Part shown: one piece after another, positions 60,007-64,000 of the stretch | Position numbering within the stretch: position 1 is the stretch's first letter | Layout of the letters: each line of letters starts with the position of its first letter | DNA from: Catellatospora sichuanensis | GTDB taxonomy: Bacteria > Actinomycetota > Actinomycetes > Mycobacteriales > Micromonosporaceae | Assembly (NCBI RefSeq): GCF_007483665.1 | Contig: NZ_ML660185.1 | Coordinates: 98,168 to 162,167 of the forward strand | Direction of reading: 5' to 3' | DNA length: 64,000 nt | Notes under the pieces: model-generated | Told to the model about the DNA's origin: nothing | Seen by the model: only the letters and a program-made list of their open reading frames with translations | Database searches by the model: none | Program-made: the position numbers and the translations under genes

Positions 60007-61365
60007 TCAGCAGGCGCCGCGGTCGGCCCAGACGGCCCAGGAGCCGGGCGCGCCGGGCACCGCGCCGGTCGACCACCAGGTCGACTCGTAGCGGCGGCCG
60101 TTGTAGGCGACGGTCGCGCCGGGCGCGTACGCCGTGGTGGCGCTCCAGCCGGGCAGCCCGCCGCAGCCCGGCGGCGGCCCGCTCGGCCCGGCGGTCGGGC
60201 TCGGCGGGTTCGTGGGCGGCGTGCCGCCGCTGACGGTCAGGGTCAGGCCGTAGGTCTGCAGGATCTCGTTGACCGGCTGGAAGTACGTGGTGCCGCCGGA
60301 GCTGCAGTTGCCGGAGCCGCCGGAGGTCACGCCCTGCGCCTGGTCACCGGCGATGAGCGAGCCGCCCGAGTCGCCGGGCTCGGCGCAGACGTTGGTGCGG
60401 ATCAGGCCGGACACGGTGCCCTGCGGGTAGGTCACCGAGCTGTTGAGGGCGTTGATGGTGCCGCAGTGCCAGCCGGTGGTGGAGCCCGACCGGCACACCG
60501 ACGCGCCGACCCCGGCGGCCTGCGAACCGGCGACCGGCACCGTGCCCGGGTAGCGGTTGACCAGGGCCCGCGGGGTGTTGCCCGCAGCGGTGCGCACCCA
60601 GGCGTAGTCGTTTCCGGGGAAGCTGGACCCGGCGAACGTGCCGCTGGGCTGCGTGGTGCTCGCGCCGGTGCTGCCGCAGTGTCCGGCGGTGACGAACCCG
60701 CCGGTGACCGCGAATCCGACCGAGCAGCGGGTGCCGCTGCCGATGTAGTAGGCGTTGCCGCCGACGATGTCGATCAGCGGGCGCGGCTGCTCCGCGCTGG
60801 CCTCGAACCGGACCACGGCGGTGTCCACGCCGCTGCCGGCAGCCCAGGTGCGGGCCGTGTCGAGCGCGCCGTCGCGGTAGAGCACGACGATCCGGTTGGT
60901 GCGCACGTCCGGGTACCAGCCGGGCACCTGCTTCGGCGCGGTGGCGGCGCGGTGGTCGAGGCGGGCCGCGCCGTCGAGGAGCCGGGCCTCGCTGTGCGTC
61001 ACCGTGACCGGGACGGCCCCGGCCGCCCGCACGCGCGGGCTGTCGGCGGCGCTGGTCACCGCCACGGTCAGCGTCGAGGCATCGCCGTCGAGGTAGGCCC
61101 CGCCGAAGCCGTCGCCCAGTGCGCGGCGCAGGTTCTGCTCGGCGCGGGCGAACGCCGCCTCCCGGCCCAGCCGGGCCAGTGCCTGATCAGGACTGATGCC
61201 CAGGGTGTGCGCGAGTTCGGCGACCATGCCGCGGTCCGCGGCGACGGGCGGCGGAGCGGGGACCGGGCTTGCGGAGCCGGCGGTGGCGGCCGACGTGATC
61301 AGCATGGCGGATGAGAGGGCCGCCACGGCGATCAGAGTAGTGAGAACCTTGGATTTAGTGACCAC
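60007..61365 (-). CDS. Secreted streptogrisin-type serine protease with CBM5/12
   Basis: The 452-residue S1 endopeptidase has a signal peptide (1-32), pro-region to about residue 200, and catalytic His229 (TAGHCGS), Asp253 (GNDYAWV) and Ser333 (PGDSGGSL). After a Pro/Thr/Ser linker there is a CBM5/12 domain at 400-452 (GCGGLPGWSATTAYAPGATVAYNGRR…WSTGAVPGAPGSWAVW). This suits a protease acting on chitin-bound protein. Start GTG 61365. It is followed by a strong terminator, so the M4 gene has its own transcript. The same catalytic type, with a lectin tail, is at 5712. Confidence 0.93.
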   Translation of the reverse strand: MVTKSKVLTTLIAVAALSSAMLITSAATAGSASPVPAPPPVAADRGMVAELAHTLGISPDQALARLGREAAFARAEQNLRRALGDGFGGAYLDGDASTLTVAVTSAADSPRVRAAGAVPVTVTHSEARLLDGAARLDHRAATAPKQVPGWYPDVRTNRIVVLYRDGALDTARTWAAGSGVDTAVVRFEASAEQPRPLIDIVGGNAYYIGSGTRCSVGFAVTGGFVTAGHCGSTGASTTQPSGTFAGSSFPGNDYAWVRTAAGNTPRALVNRYPGTVPVAGSQAAGVGASVCRSGSTTGWHCGTINALNSSVTYPQGTVSGLIRTNVCAEPGDSGGSLIAGDQAQGVTSGGSGNCSSGGTTYFQPVNEILQTYGLTLTVSGGTPPTNPPSPTAGPSGPPPGCGGLPGWSATTAYAPGATVAYNGRRYESTWWSTGAVPGAPGSWAVWADRGAC

Positions 61366-61461
61366 ACGGGGAATCTAGGAAGACCACTGGAAACCTTGTA
61401 GTTCCAAACAGGTCATAATGTTTACGATAGGTAAGCCCTCACCTGAGTCCCCGATGCCGGC

Positions 61462-61971
61462 TCAGTCGTCGTACAGCTCGTAGTCGTTCGGGTTCGGCCC
61501 GGTGTCGTCGACGCCGATCGCTCGCAGCTCGGCGGGGGAGAAGGTCGCGTCGGCGCGGTCGCCCAGCATCTCGGCGACTATCGCGTCCAGCATCTCCAGA
61601 TGGACCTGCCGCGACTGCGTCGTGAGCTGGTTGATGCGCTCGCCGGCCTCGGTGATGCGCTGCCCGTTCACTCCCGCCTGCTCGATCTTCTTGGCCAGCA
61701 GGCTCGATTCCAGGAAGCCCGACCAGGGGGTGCCGAGCGTGAGCAGCGACCTGGCCGTCGAGGCGAACAGCATGAACAGCACACGATTGTCGAAGTTTCC
61801 GGCGCCCTCCATGTTCAGGCGCAGCCCGAACAGCTGCTCCAGCCCGTCGAGCATCGCCTCATGGTGCGCCTTCAGTGCCGCGTTGAAGGTCGAGGACTCG
61901 GCGTAGTAGCCGCCGAAGCCCTTGGCCTGCGCGCCGAGGTATGCGTGAACCAGATCGCCACGGTCGTACAA
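61462..61971 (-). CDS. Hypothetical helical protein, TTG start
   Basis: The 169-residue protein appears mostly alpha-helical (AYLGAQAKGFGGYYAESSTFNAALKAHHEAMLDGLEQLFGLRLNMEG…SLLAKKIEQAGVNGQRITEAGERINQLTTQSRQVHLEMLDAIVAEML). I know no family. I chose TTG 61971 because GGGAGG lies 5 bases before it and no ATG or GTG is better placed. The frame stays open to 62160, but that part lies antisense to the AraC gene's start and has no protein-like character. It ends in an acidic tail, EL YDD-like. Confidence 0.5.
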   Translation of the reverse strand: MYDRGDLVHAYLGAQAKGFGGYYAESSTFNAALKAHHEAMLDGLEQLFGLRLNMEGAGNFDNRVLFMLFASTARSLLTLGTPWSGFLESSLLAKKIEQAGVNGQRITEAGERINQLTTQSRQVHLEMLDAIVAEMLGDRADATFSPAELRAIGVDDTGPNPNDYELYDD

Positions 61972-62147
61972 GAGATCCTCCCTGGCAGGAAGCCGGGACG
62001 ATACACGGTTCGCCGAGCGCCGACCGACTCGACCTCGATCTTCGAAGGCCGTGGTGGCGTCGGCGGCTCGCGGGCTCCCGCCATCAAGGCGTGATAGGAC
62101 CGGGCTGGTATCTGCCGCGCCGCCGCCCAAGACACCACGCTCGGGGG

Positions 62148-63062
62148 ATGTCCCTGCCATTGCACCGGCTCACGGTGCCGCAGCCGCTGTCGGTGCCGTT
62201 CGCGATCGATACCTTCGCCGCGCTCGGCCCCCTGTCCCACGCCCCGTTCCCGCACCGGCACACCTTCTACGAGGTGGTGGTGGTCCGTGCGGGCACCGGC
62301 GCACACGTGGTCGACCTCGCGGCGTACCCGCTGGAGCCGCCGCAGCTCGCCGTGGTGCTGCCGGGCCGCGCCCACCACTGGCAGGATCTCGCGGATCTCG
62401 ACGGCTGGCTGATCCTGTTCGGCGAGGAGTTCCTCGCGGGATGCCCGCGTGTCCGCGAGCTGCTGCACCTGCTCGGGCACCAGCCCTGCCGGACCCTCGC
62501 CCCGGACCTCGCCGCGGAGGCCTTCAGCCTGGTTACCCGGATGCGGAAGGAGTACGACGAGCCCGCCGCGGACTCGCTCGGGGTGGTGCAGGCATACCTG
62601 CGCGTCCTACTGACCAAGGCCGCCCGTGCCACCGGAGCGTCCACCCCGCCGACGGCGACCGGGCAGCGGGCCGAGCTGGCGGCACGATTCCTCGACCTGC
62701 TGACCGGGCCCGGCGGCGGGTGCCGTTCCGTGCGCGAATGCGCGTCGGCGCTGGGCGTCTCCCAGGGCTACCTGGGCGAGGCGGTCCGCGACGTGACCGG
62801 GCGCTCGCCCGGTGAACTGATCCGCCATGCGCGCACCGTGGAGGCCATGCGGCTGCTGGCGGGCACCCGGCTGGGCATCGCTCAGATAGCCCGCGAGCTG
62901 GGCTTCGCCGACCAGTCGTACTTCTGCCGTTTCTTCCGCCGCGAGACCGGGTCGAGTGCGGGAGAGTTCCGTCGCGCGGCCTCGTGGACATGGAACACGG
63001 CCGCCGAAAACACCACGAACACCCGATCACGTCCATCGAGTGGTGGCTATGCGCCGCTCTAG
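62148..63062 (+). CDS. AraC-family transcriptional regulator
   Basis: The 304-residue protein has an N-terminal cupin-like ligand domain (residues 1-140: HRHTFYEVVVVRAGTGAHVVDLAAYPLEPPQLAVVLPGRAHHWQ). Two AraC HTHs follow in the C-terminal 100 residues: SVRECASALGVSQGYLGEAVRDVTGRSPGELIRHARTVEAMRLLAGT and LGIAQIARELGFADQSYFCRFFRRETGSSAGEFRR. Start ATG 62148 with GGGGGA. The secreted dioxygenase gene follows 35 bases later on the same strand, so it may be its target. Confidence 0.9.
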   Translation: MSLPLHRLTVPQPLSVPFAIDTFAALGPLSHAPFPHRHTFYEVVVVRAGTGAHVVDLAAYPLEPPQLAVVLPGRAHHWQDLADLDGWLILFGEEFLAGCPRVRELLHLLGHQPCRTLAPDLAAEAFSLVTRMRKEYDEPAADSLGVVQAYLRVLLTKAARATGASTPPTATGQRAELAARFLDLLTGPGGGCRSVRECASALGVSQGYLGEAVRDVTGRSPGELIRHARTVEAMRLLAGTRLGIAQIARELGFADQSYFCRFFRRETGSSAGEFRRAASWTWNTAAENTTNTRSRPSSGGYAPL

Positions 63063-63097
63063 GGTTTCCGGCGACGCCCCACGAAGGAGACCCGCTC

Positions 63098-63922
63098 ATG
63101 AACGACGACGAGGCCCGCACCCCGGGCATCTCACGCAAGACCCTGCTCCGCGCGGCGCTGATCGTGCCGGCCGCGCCGCTGCTGCTCGCCGGGGTGCCCG
63201 CGCTGGCGAGCACCCCCTCCGGGCAACCGCTCACGGTCACGCCCGAATCCTGTGACGACGACGATCTCACCCCGCCGCAGATGGAGGGTCCCTACTTCAA
63301 GCCGGGCTCGCCGCTGCGCACGACCATGGTCGACGGCGCGGGCACCCGGCTGACCGTCACCGGCTACGTCGTCGGCCTGGCCTGCCAGCCCGTCACCGGT
63401 GCGCTGCTGGACTTCTGGCAGGCCGACAACGCCGGCGCGTACGACAACGTCGGCAACCGCTTCCGCGGCCACCAGTTCACCGATGCCCAGGGGCGGTTCA
63501 CCCTGTCGACCATCGTGCCGGGCCTCTACCCGGGCCGCACCCGCCACATCCACGTCAAGGTGCAGGCGCCGGGCCGCCCGGTGCTGACCACGCAGCTGTA
63601 CTTCCCGAACGAGCCGCGCAACAACACCGACTCCCTGTTCGACCCGGACTTACTGATGAACGTGCAGCAGGTCGGCTCGGCCCGGCAGGCGACATTCGAC
63701 TTCGTGCTGAACGTGCCGGGCACGCCGCCCTCGCCCTCCCCGACGGGGACGGCATCACCGAGCCCGACCCCGCCCGGCGGCGGGACGTGGCAGCCCTACC
63801 AGCCGTATGCCCTCGGCGCGCAGGTCACGTACGGCGGAATGGCGTACGTCTGCCAGATCGCGCACACCTCGCTGCCCGGCTGGGAACCGCCGAACACTCC
63901 TGCCCTCTGGCGTCGGCTCTGA
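63098..63922 (+). CDS. Secreted intradiol dioxygenase with CBM5/12
   Basis: The 274-residue protein has a twin-arginine-like or Sec signal (RKTLLRAALIVPAAPLLLAG…ALA, residues 14-38). An intradiol ring-cleavage domain follows, with the Fe(III) ligands: Tyr in GPYFKPG or in AYDNVGNRFRGHQF, Tyr in GLYPGRTRHIHVKV and its two His (HIH). A Pro/Ser/Thr linker leads to a C-terminal CBM5/12 (about residue 229 on, TWQPYQPYALGAQVTYGGMAYVCQ). Cutting catechol outside the cell beside chitin or lignin fits a saprophyte. The same architecture is known from Streptomyces. Start ATG 63098 with AAGGAGA. One TTA codon is present. Confidence 0.88.
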   Translation: MNDDEARTPGISRKTLLRAALIVPAAPLLLAGVPALASTPSGQPLTVTPESCDDDDLTPPQMEGPYFKPGSPLRTTMVDGAGTRLTVTGYVVGLACQPVTGALLDFWQADNAGAYDNVGNRFRGHQFTDAQGRFTLSTIVPGLYPGRTRHIHVKVQAPGRPVLTTQLYFPNEPRNNTDSLFDPDLLMNVQQVGSARQATFDFVLNVPGTPPSPSPTGTASPSPTPPGGGTWQPYQPYALGAQVTYGGMAYVCQIAHTSLPGWEPPNTPALWRRL

Positions 63923-63940
63923 CCGGGCTTGGACCCGACG

Positions 63941-64000
63941 TGGGGGGGGGCGGGCGGCCCGGGCGCCCCCCCGCCGGCCAAGAGGGGGGGGGGCCCCCGG
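63941..64000. other. Homopolymer-rich end, probably unreliable sequence
   Basis: After the dioxygenase stop the last 60 bases consist of long runs of G and C (up to 10) with almost no A or T. Such composition is not seen elsewhere in the window and looks like the low-quality end of a contig. I see no feature in it. Confidence 0.6.

Noticed and set aside
61972..62160. Longer start for the hypothetical gene at 61462
   Set aside because: The extension is antisense to the AraC promoter and start region and has no protein-like pattern; TTG 61971 has a strong ribosome binding site.
63941..64000. G-run and C-run end as a possible G-quadruplex element
   Set aside because: The extreme runs occur only at the very end and look like low-quality sequence and not a biological motif.

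Overview
This 64 kb window is high-GC actinobacterial DNA. Start codons are often GTG, several genes look leaderless, neighbouring genes overlap by ATGA or GTGA, and the secreted enzymes carry CBM2, CBM5/12, ricin-lectin and FnIII modules. Gene content fits Micromonosporaceae best, for example Catellatospora, Actinoplanes or Micromonospora. That placement is an inference from gene style. I see no tRNA, rRNA, CRISPR array, transposase or phage gene. It reads as chromosomal accessory and core-fringe DNA.

Layout. 1-5.5 kb holds housekeeping genes: a lysophosphatidate acyltransferase, a glycerophosphodiesterase coupled to a UMF1-type transporter, thymidine kinase and a hemerythrin-like protein. 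5.5-13.6 kb holds a secreted streptogrisin-type protease with a lectin tail behind a CebR-like operator, a leucine-rich-repeat-variant protein, an ECF-type sigma factor with a coupled membrane protein, a LURP-one-like protein, a pentapeptide-repeat protein and a secreted PHB-depolymerase-like esterase. 13.7-16.5 kb holds an S26-like protein and a modular GH18 chitinase. 16.6-21 kb is a small regulon: a TetR repressor, a flavin monooxygenase/33-residue ORF/short-chain dehydrogenase operon, and a divergent MFS transporter. Both promoters carry the same dyad. 21-36.8 kb is a mixed stretch of short transcription units: acetyltransferase, methyltransferase, two-domain nucleotidyltransferase, EF-hand protein, aldo/keto reductases, SDRs, a PfkB kinase, TetR and ArsR regulators, HAD hydrolase and SEC-C protein.

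36.9-45.1 kb is one co-directional operon: DinB-like protein, AtuA-like protein, acyl-CoA carboxylase beta and alpha subunits, acyl-CoA dehydrogenase and TetR. It looks like a geranyl/methylcrotonyl-CoA type branched acyl-CoA degradation unit. The alpha subunit is broken by an in-frame TAG inside a foreign-looking insert. 45.3-51.5 kb is a single 2081-residue secreted RHS protein ending in a 12-heptad coiled coil. It is followed by an NrtR-type Nudix regulator and a 646-residue membrane protein that joins a cytoplasmic Pfs nucleosidase to an extracytoplasmic binding-protein domain. The last 10 kb holds a SoxR-box gene, a secreted PLD-like protein, a polytopic membrane protein, two adjacent secreted proteases (M4 and S1) with near-identical chitin-binding tails, an AraC regulator and a secreted intradiol dioxygenase with a chitin-binding tail.

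Themes. Secretion of chitin- and protein-degrading enzymes dominates, consistent with a soil saprophyte. Intergenic DNA is rich in long perfect inverted repeats: convergent terminators, a 77-bp palindromic repeat in two copies, and a GTGCAGTTTC hairpin family whose core also occurs in the insert that breaks the biotin carboxylase gene. The least familiar protein architectures are the Pfs-TM-binding-protein fusion and the RHS coiled-coil tail. The final 60 bases are homopolymer-rich and look unreliable.
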